From the NCBI GenBank assembly GCA_013824755.1, contig PNOJ01000010.1:1-46090 (forward strand): a DNA stretch of 46,090 nt. The letters are read 5' to 3'. A program made the position numbers and the translations under genes. This DNA is from Gemmatimonas sp. (GTDB lineage: Bacteria; Krumholzibacteriota; Krumholzibacteriia; LZORAL124-64-63). Every line of letters begins with the position of its first letter. Position 1 is the stretch's first letter. This document shows positions 16,730-23,310 of this stretch, one piece after another. The notes under the pieces were generated by a model. The model was not told where the DNA came from. It did no database searches and saw only the letters and a list, made by a program, of their open reading frames with translations.

Positions 16730-18183
16730 GACGTCCCCTCCCCCGGTTCCGCGCGGGCGATGTCCGTCGCGGCCAGCAGCATCCCCAGCACCACCCAGAT
16801 GTGGGGCAGGTTGTCCTGGGAGAAGGTCAGCAACTGCGACCAGACGCCGGCGACGGCGACGACCGCCGCCACGACGCGCAGGCGTTCGTCCACCCTCGTC
16901 GCGGCGCTGGCGCGCAGCGCTCGCCAGGTCCGCCGCATCGTGGCGAGGACGCCGGCGCCGAAGGCGATCAGGCCCGGCGCGCCGGTCTCGCCGAGGATCT
17001 TCAGCACGACGTTGTTGGCGACCGGCCAGGCGAACTGGCTCTGCAGACCCATCGGGTCCACGAGCAGGGGGAAGTGGAAACCGTACTGCCCCCAGCCCAC
17101 GCCGGTCCAGGGCGCCGCCAGGAAACAGCGCCACGCGGCCTGCATCGAGTACCACCGCGTGAGGTTGGACCAGTCCTCGGTGCTGAAGGTCTGACGCAGG
17201 CGTTGCAGGACCAGCCGCGGGCCGTCGCCGCCGGTGGCCGCGACGGCGACGACGATCAGGACCGCCGCCGCCAACGCGGGGCGCCACCAGCGGCGCCGCG
17301 GCGGCAGGACGCCCGCCCTCGCGCCGGCGATCAGGGCGACCGCGGCCGACAGGACGGCCGACAGCCAGGCGCCGCGCGACCACGTCAGCAGCAGCAGGGC
17401 GAGCCCTCCCCCGACCAGCGCGGCCCGGGCGCGGCCGGGACGGCCGACCGCCCAGATCCACGGCAGCACCGCCAGCAGGTAGTTCCCCAGGTAGAGAGGC
17501 TCGCAGATCGTCCCGCGCAGGCGCGGGATGCCGACGAAGCCGCGGCCGAGGTACAGCTCTTCCGAACCGCTGAGGATCGTCGCGTTGGACGTCGCCACGG
17601 CCTCGGTCCAGGCGAAGGCCGCTCCGGGCCGGTAGAAGCCCCAGGCCTGCCACGCGGCGTACAGCAGCTGCAGGACCAGGCCCGCGGCCAGCGCGCCGAC
17701 CGCCGCGCGCCAGCGGCGCTCGTCGCCGCGCAGCCACCACGCCGTGTGCAGGGCGAAGACGGCGGTCACGCCCCACTGCACGACCTGCTTCGCGTAGCGC
17801 AGCCAGGCTTCCGGGGGCGAGGCCAGCGAAGGCGCGGTGACCAGGCCGACGGCGGACAACGCGAGGGCGCCGATGGCGACCAGCCAGGGCCAGCCGCCGG
17901 CGACGGCCCAACCGGACAGCAGGCGCCGCGGACCCGCCGCCGCTGCGGCCAGGACCACGGCCGCGGCCATCAGCAGGTAGGAAGGCTGGAAACCGGCGCC
18001 GGGATCCCGGCCGGTCAGCAGCGTGACCACCCCGATCCCGGCCAGGGGCAGGGCGGCGAGGGCGGCCAGGAACAGGGCGTCGGCCCCGCGCGCCAGGGCC
18101 CGCGGGGTCATGGGAAGGGGGCCGGCCCCGCCTCGGTCCTGCGAGGGGGGCCGGCCCCACCGTCTTGGCTGGCTGCGGTTCAT
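16726..18183 (-). CDS. O-antigen ligase/polymerase-like integral membrane protein (Wzy/WaaL family)
   Basis: 485 residues with about a dozen hydrophobic segments and a large central periplasmic loop (about residues 165-240, with the conserved-looking RLRGTICEPLYLGNYL just before a membrane span), followed by LLLLTWSRGAWLS. The TxSRGA/WLS motif is characteristic of the Wzy_C/O-antigen ligase family, which polymerises repeat units or ligates polymer to lipid A or protein. The near-C-terminal GVGWGQYGFHFPLL fits the second conserved loop (GxGxGxF-like). ATG 18183 sits seven bases below a strong -10 box, implying a leaderless message; ATG 18111 is an alternative start with no ribosome-binding site. 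Coupled to the following GT4 gene. Ligase and polymerase cannot be separated by sequence. Confidence 0.8.
   Translation of the reverse strand: MNRSQPRRWGRPPSQDRGGAGPLPMTPRALARGADALFLAALAALPLAGIGVVTLLTGRDPGAGFQPSYLLMAAAVVLAAAAAGPRRLLSGWAVAGGWPWLVAIGALALSAVGLVTAPSLASPPEAWLRYAKQVVQWGVTAVFALHTAWWLRGDERRWRAAVGALAAGLVLQLLYAAWQAWGFYRPGAAFAWTEAVATSNATILSGSEELYLGRGFVGIPRLRGTICEPLYLGNYLLAVLPWIWAVGRPGRARAALVGGGLALLLLTWSRGAWLSAVLSAAVALIAGARAGVLPPRRRWWRPALAAAVLIVVAVAATGGDGPRLVLQRLRQTFSTEDWSNLTRWYSMQAAWRCFLAAPWTGVGWGQYGFHFPLLVDPMGLQSQFAWPVANNVVLKILGETGAPGLIAFGAGVLATMRRTWRALRASAATRVDERLRVVAAVVAVAGVWSQLLTFSQDNLPHIWVVLGMLLAATDIARAEPGEGTS
18117..18158. repeat. Two copies of the 12-bp palindrome GGGGCCGGCCCC, 30 bp apart
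   Basis: Perfect palindromes at 18117-18128 and 18147-18158, centres exactly 30 bp apart. They fall between the two candidate starts of the ligase/polymerase gene (18183 and 18111). If the downstream start is used they would lie in the leader as a possible operator; if the upstream start is used they encode Gly-Pro-rich residues. GC-rich DNA makes short palindromes commoner than usual. Confidence 0.5.
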
Positions 18184-18189
18184 GCGGCC

Positions 18190-18218
18190 ACTCTAGCGCG
18201 GCCGGACCCGCCGTTCAA
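18190..18218 (-). promoter_or_regulatory. Promoter of the O-antigen ligase-like gene, apparently leaderless
   Basis: Minus strand TTGAAC (18218-18213), 17-bp spacer, TAGAGT (18195-18190). Only six bases separate the -10 box from ATG 18183, so transcription would begin at or next to the start codon. Confidence 0.6.
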
Positions 18219-18230
18219 GCGCCGGTGCGC

Positions 18231-19625
18231 TCAGTGTGCGGTCAGGTAGCGATCCAGCTCCCAGGGATGGACCTGGGAGATGTATTCCTTCCAGACTCCC
18301 TCCTTGTGGTCGATGTAGTGCAGGAAGACGTGGTCGCCGAGCACCTCGCGCATCAGCGGGTCCTTGCGGAAGAGGGTCAGGGCCTCCCCCAGGTTGCCCG
18401 GCAACTGGGAGATGCGCAGGCGGGCCTTCTCGCGGTCGCTCATGGTGAAGATGTTCTTGTTGACGGGCTCGCCCGCGTCGCGCTGCCGCTCGATGCCGTC
18501 GAGGCCCGAGGCCAGCATCACGGCGAACGCGAGGTAGGGGTTGCAACTGGGGTCCGGCATGCGGACCTCGACGCGCGTGCCGACGCCGCGCCGGGCGGGC
18601 ACCCGGGCCAGCGGCGAGCGGTTGTGCTCGCTCCAGGCGACGTTCACCGGCGCCTCGTAGCCGGGCACCAGCCGCTTGTAGGAGTTGACCAGCGGGTTGG
18701 TGATGGCCGAGAAGGCCCGCGCGTGGTGCAGGATGCCGCCGATGTACCAGCGGGCCATGTCGCTCAGCTCGTACGGCGCCTTGGGGTCGTAGAACGCGTT
18801 CTCGCGGCGGCCGTGCCGGTCCTGGAACAGCGACTGGTGGACGTGCATGCCGGAGCCGTTCTCGCCGAAGATCGGCTTGGGCATGAAGGTCGCATGCAGG
18901 TTGTAGTCCAGGGCGATCTTCTTGACGATCATCTTAAAGGTCATCACGAAATCTGCCGATTGCAGGGCGTCGGCGTACTTGAAGTCGATCTCGTGCTGGC
19001 CGGGCGCCACCTCGTGATGGGCCGCCTCGATCTCGAAGCCGATCTTCTCGAGCACGTTGACGATGTCGCGGCGGCACTCCTCGCCCTTGTCGATGGGCAG
19101 CAGGTCGAAGTAGCCGCCCCGGTCGTGCGTGCGCACGGTCGGCTTGCCCTGCTCGTCGCGCTCGAAGAGGAAGAACTCCACCTCGGGACCGCACACCGGG
19201 TGCAGGCCGAGCGCCGCGAAGCGGGCGATGGTGCGCCGCAGCGTCAGGCGCGGGCAGCCGGAGAAGGGCGAGCGGTCGGAGTTGTAGACGTCGCAGATCA
19301 GGCGCGCCTCGCGGCCCTGGATCCCCTCGAAGGGGAAGACCGCGTAGCTGTTCAGGTCGGGCACCAGCAGCATGTCCGACTCCTCGATCCGGGTGAAGCC
19401 CTCGATCGACGAGCCGTCGAACATGATCTCGCCCTGCAGGGCCTTCTCGATCTGACCCTCGGGCACCTCGACGTTCTTGTTGTGCCCGAGCACGTCGGTG
19501 AACATCAGGCGCAGGAACCGGACCTTGTCCTTCTTCATGCGCTCGAGCAGGGCCTTGCGCTCGCTCTCCGGCGCGATGACGCCGTCGGCGAAGGGCTTCA
19601 TGAAGACGCTGACCTTCTCGGACAT
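18231..19625 (-). CDS. glnA: Glutamine synthetase, type I (alpha subtype)
   Basis: 464 residues. Makes glutamine from glutamate, ammonia and ATP in the cytoplasm, as a dodecamer. Signature segments are all present: IMFDGSSIEGFTRIEESDM near the N-terminus, VCGPEVEFFLF (metal-binding Glu), FGENGSGMHVHQSLF, NPLVNSYKRLVPGYEAP (the flap Glu) and EVRMPDPSCNPYLAFAVML. The adenylylation Tyr motif of the proteobacterial beta type is absent, and the Arg of GFTRIEES matches the Bacillus residue used in feedback inhibition. It is therefore GSI-alpha, not regulated by adenylylation. ATG 19625 has AAGGAG upstream. It has an extended -10 promoter in an A/T-rich island and is a monocistronic unit. Confidence 0.95.
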   Translation of the reverse strand: MSEKVSVFMKPFADGVIAPESERKALLERMKKDKVRFLRLMFTDVLGHNKNVEVPEGQIEKALQGEIMFDGSSIEGFTRIEESDMLLVPDLNSYAVFPFEGIQGREARLICDVYNSDRSPFSGCPRLTLRRTIARFAALGLHPVCGPEVEFFLFERDEQGKPTVRTHDRGGYFDLLPIDKGEECRRDIVNVLEKIGFEIEAAHHEVAPGQHEIDFKYADALQSADFVMTFKMIVKKIALDYNLHATFMPKPIFGENGSGMHVHQSLFQDRHGRRENAFYDPKAPYELSDMARWYIGGILHHARAFSAITNPLVNSYKRLVPGYEAPVNVAWSEHNRSPLARVPARRGVGTRVEVRMPDPSCNPYLAFAVMLASGLDGIERQRDAGEPVNKNIFTMSDREKARLRISQLPGNLGEALTLFRKDPLMREVLGDHVFLHYIDHKEGVWKEYISQVHPWELDRYLTAH

Positions 19626-19716
19626 CGGGTGCTCCTTCTCTGCTGGCTGGGGTGGCTGCGTTCAATGAAAGTCGTTTATTGCATCTTGTGCAGTTTTTCA
19701 ACGTCGCTTGAGCATT

Positions 19717-19725
19717 ATTATAGCA
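19717..19725 (-). promoter_or_regulatory. Extended -10 promoter of glnA
   Basis: Minus strand TGCTATAAT (19725-19717): a perfect -10 hexamer with the TGn extension. The -35 position (CCTAGA) is a poor match, which fits an extended -10 promoter or an activated one. It lies in the most A/T-rich stretch of the window (about 19660-19790). Initiation near 19710 gives a leader of about 85 nt. No sigma-54 -24/-12 pair is seen. Confidence 0.55.
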
Positions 19726-19822
19726 TGATATCGGCATAGTCTAGGATGAATTTAGTCAATTATGCAATATTCTTCACTCATCATGCACGGACGGGACCGC
19801 AGCCCGGCGCCCCGAATCGGCG

Positions 19823-19851
19823 TCGACCGGCCCGCGCGGCCGTGCTAGCCT
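19823..19851 (+). promoter_or_regulatory. Probable promoter of the PIN-PhoH gene
   Basis: TCGACC (19823-19828), 17-bp spacer, TAGCCT (19846-19851). The match is weaker than others in the window but spacing and position fit; the leader would be about 40 nt. Confidence 0.4.
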
Positions 19852-19898
19852 CGTTCCAGGCGCCAACCTGGCGTCGGCGACGACCAAGGAGGGTCCGC

Positions 19899-21239
19899 AT
19901 GTCCGCACACGGCCTGAACGGCATCAAGATCTCAGCCATGACCGGCCCCTGCTTCCTGCTCGACACCAACGTGCTGCTGCACGACGCGACGGCCCTGGAG
20001 GCCTTCGACGAGCACCACATCATCCTGACCGTCGACGTCCTGGAGGAACTGGACCGCTTCAAGCGGGAGAACGACGAGCGCGGCCGCAACGCGCGCCGCG
20101 TGATCCGGACCATCGACGAGCTGCGCCAGCGCGGTCCGCTGCGCGAGGGCGTGCCCCTGCCCGGCGGCGGCAAGCTGTTCGTGCTGGTCGACAACTACGC
20201 GGACCATCTGCCGACGGGCATGGACCGCGCGATCCCCGACAACCGCATCCTCGGCGCCGCCCTCTACCTGAGCCAGGAGGGGGTCGACGTCCGCTTCATC
20301 ACCAAGGACCTCAACGCGCGCGTCAAGGGCGATGCCCTGGGCGTGCGCTCGGAAGACCTGCTGCGCAGCACCGTCAACTTCGACGAGCTCTACACGGGCT
20401 GGACCGAGGTCGACTGCCCCGGCGAGGTGATCACCAGCTTCTACGCGACGGGCTGGGCCGAGGTGGCCGGCGACTTCCACCCCAACGAGGGCATCCTGCT
20501 GCGCAACGCGGCCAATCCCAAGCAGACGGCGCTGGGCATCTGGAACAGCGTCGGCAAGCGGGTCGAGAAGCTGGTGCACGAGGAGACGCGGCCCTGGGGG
20601 CTGCAGGCGCTGAACCTGCAGCAGCACTTCGCGCTGGAGCTGCTGCTGCGGGACGACATCCAGCTGGTCTCGATGCTGGGCCAGGCCGGCACCGGCAAGA
20701 CCCTGCTGGCGCTGGCCGTCGGGCTGCACAAGGTCGCCGAGCAGAAGGTCTACCGCCGGATCATGGTCTCGCGGCCGATCATGCCGCTGGGGCGGGACAT
20801 CGGCTACCTGCCGGGCTCCAAGGAGGAGAAGCTCGCCAGCTGGATGGAGCCGATCTTCGACAATCTCCAGTACCTGGTCGACCCGCAGATGGAGCAGTCG
20901 GGCGACAAGGTGGACTACCTGTTCGACACCGGCGTGATCGAGGTCGAGGCCGTGACCTACATCCGCGGCCGCAGCCTGCCGAAGCTGTTCATCATCATCG
21001 ACGAGGCGCAGAACCTCACGCCCCACGAGATCAAGACCGTGGTCAGCCGCGCCGGGCAGGACTCGAAGGTCGTGCTGACCGGGGACGCCTACCAGATCGA
21101 CAACCCGTACCTGGACGCCTCGAGCAACGGGTTGACCTACGTCGTGGAGCGCTTCAAGGACCAGCCGATCTACGGCCACATCACGCTGGCCAAGAGCGAA
21201 CGCAGCCGCCTGGCGAGCCTGGCCGCCGACCTGCTGTAG
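19899..21239 (+). CDS. PIN domain-PhoH ATPase fusion protein (PhoH2/YlaK type)
   Basis: 446 residues. An N-terminal PIN ribonuclease-like domain (about 14-150) has acidic residues in CFLLDTNVLLHD, LTVDVLEELDRFK and DNRILGAALYL. A C-terminal PhoH ATPase domain (about 225-446) has Walker A GQAGTGKTLLALA and Walker B LFIIIDEAQNLTPHEIK, plus VLTGDAYQIDNPYLD. Family knowledge: PIN-PhoH proteins are thought to act as ATP-dependent RNA helicase-nucleases in RNA processing or toxin-like control. ATG 19899 is chosen because AAGGAGG lies six bases upstream; the open frame begins earlier, at 19746, without such a site. Its stop abuts that of the convergent lipoprotein gene (TAG followed directly by CTA). 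Confidence 0.93.
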   Translation: MSAHGLNGIKISAMTGPCFLLDTNVLLHDATALEAFDEHHIILTVDVLEELDRFKRENDERGRNARRVIRTIDELRQRGPLREGVPLPGGGKLFVLVDNYADHLPTGMDRAIPDNRILGAALYLSQEGVDVRFITKDLNARVKGDALGVRSEDLLRSTVNFDELYTGWTEVDCPGEVITSFYATGWAEVAGDFHPNEGILLRNAANPKQTALGIWNSVGKRVEKLVHEETRPWGLQALNLQQHFALELLLRDDIQLVSMLGQAGTGKTLLALAVGLHKVAEQKVYRRIMVSRPIMPLGRDIGYLPGSKEEKLASWMEPIFDNLQYLVDPQMEQSGDKVDYLFDTGVIEVEAVTYIRGRSLPKLFIIIDEAQNLTPHEIKTVVSRAGQDSKVVLTGDAYQIDNPYLDASSNGLTYVVERFKDQPIYGHITLAKSERSRLASLAADLL

Positions 21240-22043
21240 CTAGCCCTCGTCCAGAGGGTGTTCGACCAGCCACTGGCGCAGCTGCCCCAGCAGGCAGGCG
21301 TTGCAGCGCTTGACGGCCTGGGGCAGCAGGCGCTGCGCGAAGTGGGCGTCCCGCCGCGAGACCGCCGGCTCGCCCGCGTCGTCCTCGATCTCGCCGATGC
21401 AGACCTGGCGCCACAGCTCCCGGCCGCCGCGGTCGCGCAGGACCAGTTCCACCTCCGCCTCCGCGCGCAGGTGCAGCGGCGTCGGCAGGGCGCCGAGGGC
21501 CGCGACCGCCAGCACGAGCCCCCGCTTCAGCTTCGACGAGGCGTCGTCCCCCCAGAAGAAGCCCCCGACCAGGCCCACCCCCACCGGCAGGGCGTACGAC
21601 ACGGCGTTGCGCTCCATCCGGCAGTGGAAGGAGTGGACCGTGGCCTCGAGCGTGTAGTCCGCCTGGTTCGACAGCGGCACCGCCTCGGCCAGGCTGGTCT
21701 GCCCGATGTCCTGCAGCAGCGCGTCGCGGTAGAGGTCCGCGACGGGCCGGCTCCAGCTGGCGTCGTCCGGGAACGTGATGCCGACGAAGTGGCCGCTCCC
21801 CTCCCGCTGCGCGGCGGGGCGCTCGTCCGCGACCGACAGCAGCTGGATCCGCGGCAGGCGCGACTGCGACGGCGGGAAGACGAGGGATTCGCGCGAGTAG
21901 GGGAACCCGACCAGGGAGCCGCCGCAGCCCGCGAGCAGCGGCAGCAGCAGCGACAGCAGGACCGGGAGGGCGGCCGGACGGAAGGGGCGCCGGCGGTCCC
22001 GGCGGCACGGCGGGGGCGGCGGCGACGGCGACTTGCGGAACAT
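21240..22043 (-). CDS. Predicted outer-envelope lipoprotein of unknown function
   Basis: 267 residues. A basic, Pro-rich n-region, a hydrophobic core (LLSLLLPLLAGC) and a lipobox with the acylated Cys at about residue 40 mark it as a lipoprotein. The mature part contains LPRIQLLSVADERP and a segment DYTLEATVHSFHC followed by a hydrophobic GVGLVGGFFWG, ending in LRAEAEVELVLRDRGGRELW. The layout (an inhibitor-like DERP segment, a predicted component D, a beta-rich end) resembles uncharacterised lipoproteins that report on LPS- or transport-related assembly, but I do not recognise a named family. Start ATG 22043 has a GGGGGG run just upstream; a possible promoter (TGGCCT, 17 bp, TAGATT) lies in the gap before it. 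Convergent with PhoH with zero spacing. Confidence 0.7.
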   Translation of the reverse strand: MFRKSPSPPPPPCRRDRRRPFRPAALPVLLSLLLPLLAGCGGSLVGFPYSRESLVFPPSQSRLPRIQLLSVADERPAAQREGSGHFVGITFPDDASWSRPVADLYRDALLQDIGQTSLAEAVPLSNQADYTLEATVHSFHCRMERNAVSYALPVGVGLVGGFFWGDDASSKLKRGLVLAVAALGALPTPLHLRAEAEVELVLRDRGGRELWRQVCIGEIEDDAGEPAVSRRDAHFAQRLLPQAVKRCNACLLGQLRQWLVEHPLDEG

Positions 22044-22124
22044 GATCCCCCCGATGGTTGGAGATGCGGCGACCCCGCGGGCGCCTTCGAGAATCTACGG
22101 CCGTGGACGCGATGAGGCCACGAT

Positions 22125-22979
22125 TCAATCGTCCCGCAGCAGCCCGTACCCGGCCGCGCCGGCGCGGATGACGGCCAGCATCACGGCATGCAGGCCGGGC
22201 GCGGCGGCCAGCACGTGGCGGCCGTGGAGCGCGTCGTCGTCGCCGTCGAGGTCGGTGACCACGGCGCCCGCCTCGCGCGCGACCAGCACGCCCGCCGCGA
22301 CGTCCCAGGGTTGCAGTCGGAATTCCCAGTAGCCGTCGAGCCGACCGGCGGCGACGTGGCAGAGGTCGAGCGCGGCGCTCCCCCCCCGCCGGACGTCGTG
22401 GCAGGGCCGCAGCAGGAAATCCTTCACGAGATCGCAGTTCAGGGCGGCGACCTCGCCGCGCTCGTACGGGAAGCCGGTGGCCAGCAGGGCGCGCTCCAGC
22501 GCGACCGGACCCGCCAGCGCGAGCCGGCGCGCGGGATCGCCCCGCTGCGGCCGCTCGAGCGTCGCGCCGCCGCCGCGCCGGGCCAGGTAGAGCTCGTCGA
22601 GCGCGGGCGCGTAGACGGCGCCCAGTTCCGGTCCGCCGGCGCCGGCGCAGCCCAGCGACACGGCGTAGAACGGATGGCCGTGGACGTAGTTCGTGGTGCC
22701 GTCCAGGGGGTCGACGTGCCAGACGCGGCCGCTGTCCCCCGCCCGCCCGGTCCCCTCTTCGGCCCGCACGCCGTCGCGGGGGAATTCCTCGCCGAGCCGT
22801 TCGAACAGGAAGGCCTCCACGCGGCGGTCCACGTCGGTCACCATGTCGGTGGCCGATTTGTAGGCGATGTCCCGACGCCGGCCGCACCCCTCCTGCTGGA
22901 TCGCGCCCGCGGCGAGCGCGATGTCGCGCAACCTTGCGACCTCCTCGCCGAGCCGCTCGTCCCGTCGGTTCGCGTCCAT
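22125..22979 (-). CDS. Inositol monophosphatase family protein
   Basis: 284 residues. Carries the two family signatures: WHVDPLDGTTNYVHGHPF (metal-binding Asp residues and catalytic Thr) and WDVAAGVLVAREAGAVVTD, plus the upstream acidic pair in RAEEGTG and KSATDMVTDVDRRVE. It is a Mg-dependent phosphatase of the IMPase/SuhB/CysQ superfamily, cytoplasmic. Substrate (inositol phosphate, 3'-phosphoadenosine phosphate or other) cannot be set from sequence. ATG 22979 was chosen for the GGAGG three or four bases upstream; an in-frame start at 23024 is less likely because it would overlap the divergent NifU-like promoter. It is divergent from the NifU-like gene. Confidence 0.9.
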   Translation of the reverse strand: MDANRRDERLGEEVARLRDIALAAGAIQQEGCGRRRDIAYKSATDMVTDVDRRVEAFLFERLGEEFPRDGVRAEEGTGRAGDSGRVWHVDPLDGTTNYVHGHPFYAVSLGCAGAGGPELGAVYAPALDELYLARRGGGATLERPQRGDPARRLALAGPVALERALLATGFPYERGEVAALNCDLVKDFLLRPCHDVRRGGSAALDLCHVAAGRLDGYWEFRLQPWDVAAGVLVAREAGAVVTDLDGDDDALHGRHVLAAAPGLHAVMLAVIRAGAAGYGLLRDD

Positions 22980-23013
22980 GTTCCTCCAGGGTCGGCCGGG
23001 GCCGGCGACGCGG

Positions 23014-23041
23014 TTGACATTCACCGGCCGGAAGCTAGCTT
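23014..23041 (+). promoter_or_regulatory. Promoter of the NifU-like gene
   Basis: TTGACA (23014-23019), 16-bp spacer, TAGCTT (23036-23041). Initiation near 23048 gives a leader of about 33 nt. Confidence 0.6.
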
Positions 23042-23080
23042 GGTGACGTTCATCACGCCAGCATACGGAAAGGACGCACG

Positions 23081-23299
23081 ATGGAACAGAAGATCCGCCA
23101 GGTCCTCGACAAGGTCCGCCCCGCGCTGCAGGCCGACGGCGGCGACGTCGAGTTCATCGACTACCACGACGGCATCGTCACGGTCCGCCTCAAGGGCGCC
23201 TGCGGCTCCTGCCCCATGTCGACCATGACGCTCAAGCACGGCATCGAAGCCCGCCTGCGCGAAGAGATCCCCGAGGTACGGGCCGTCGAGTCCCTGTAG
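23081..23299 (+). CDS. NifU-like C-terminal domain iron-sulfur scaffold protein
   Basis: 72 residues, the whole length of a stand-alone NifU C-terminal (Nfu) domain. The CxxC motif that binds a bridging iron-sulfur cluster is present in GACGSCPMSTMTLKHGIE, preceded by ALQADGGDVEFID. It would carry or deliver Fe-S clusters in the cytoplasm. The complex I operon in the same window needs many such clusters, but the two are not linked in an operon. ATG 23081 has AAAGGA about eight bases upstream. Convergent with the membrane-protein gene, with 11 bases between stops. Confidence 0.93.
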   Translation: MEQKIRQVLDKVRPALQADGGDVEFIDYHDGIVTVRLKGACGSCPMSTMTLKHGIEARLREEIPEVRAVESL

Positions 23300-23310
23300 G
23301 ACGCATCCGC

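Noticed and set aside
18231-19625. Glutamine synthetase as the adenylylated beta subtype
   Set aside because: The Tyr adenylylation loop is missing and motifs match the Bacillus-type enzyme.
19626-19745. Sigma-54 promoter before glnA
   Set aside because: No GG-N10-GC type -24/-12 pair could be found; an extended -10 explains the signal better.
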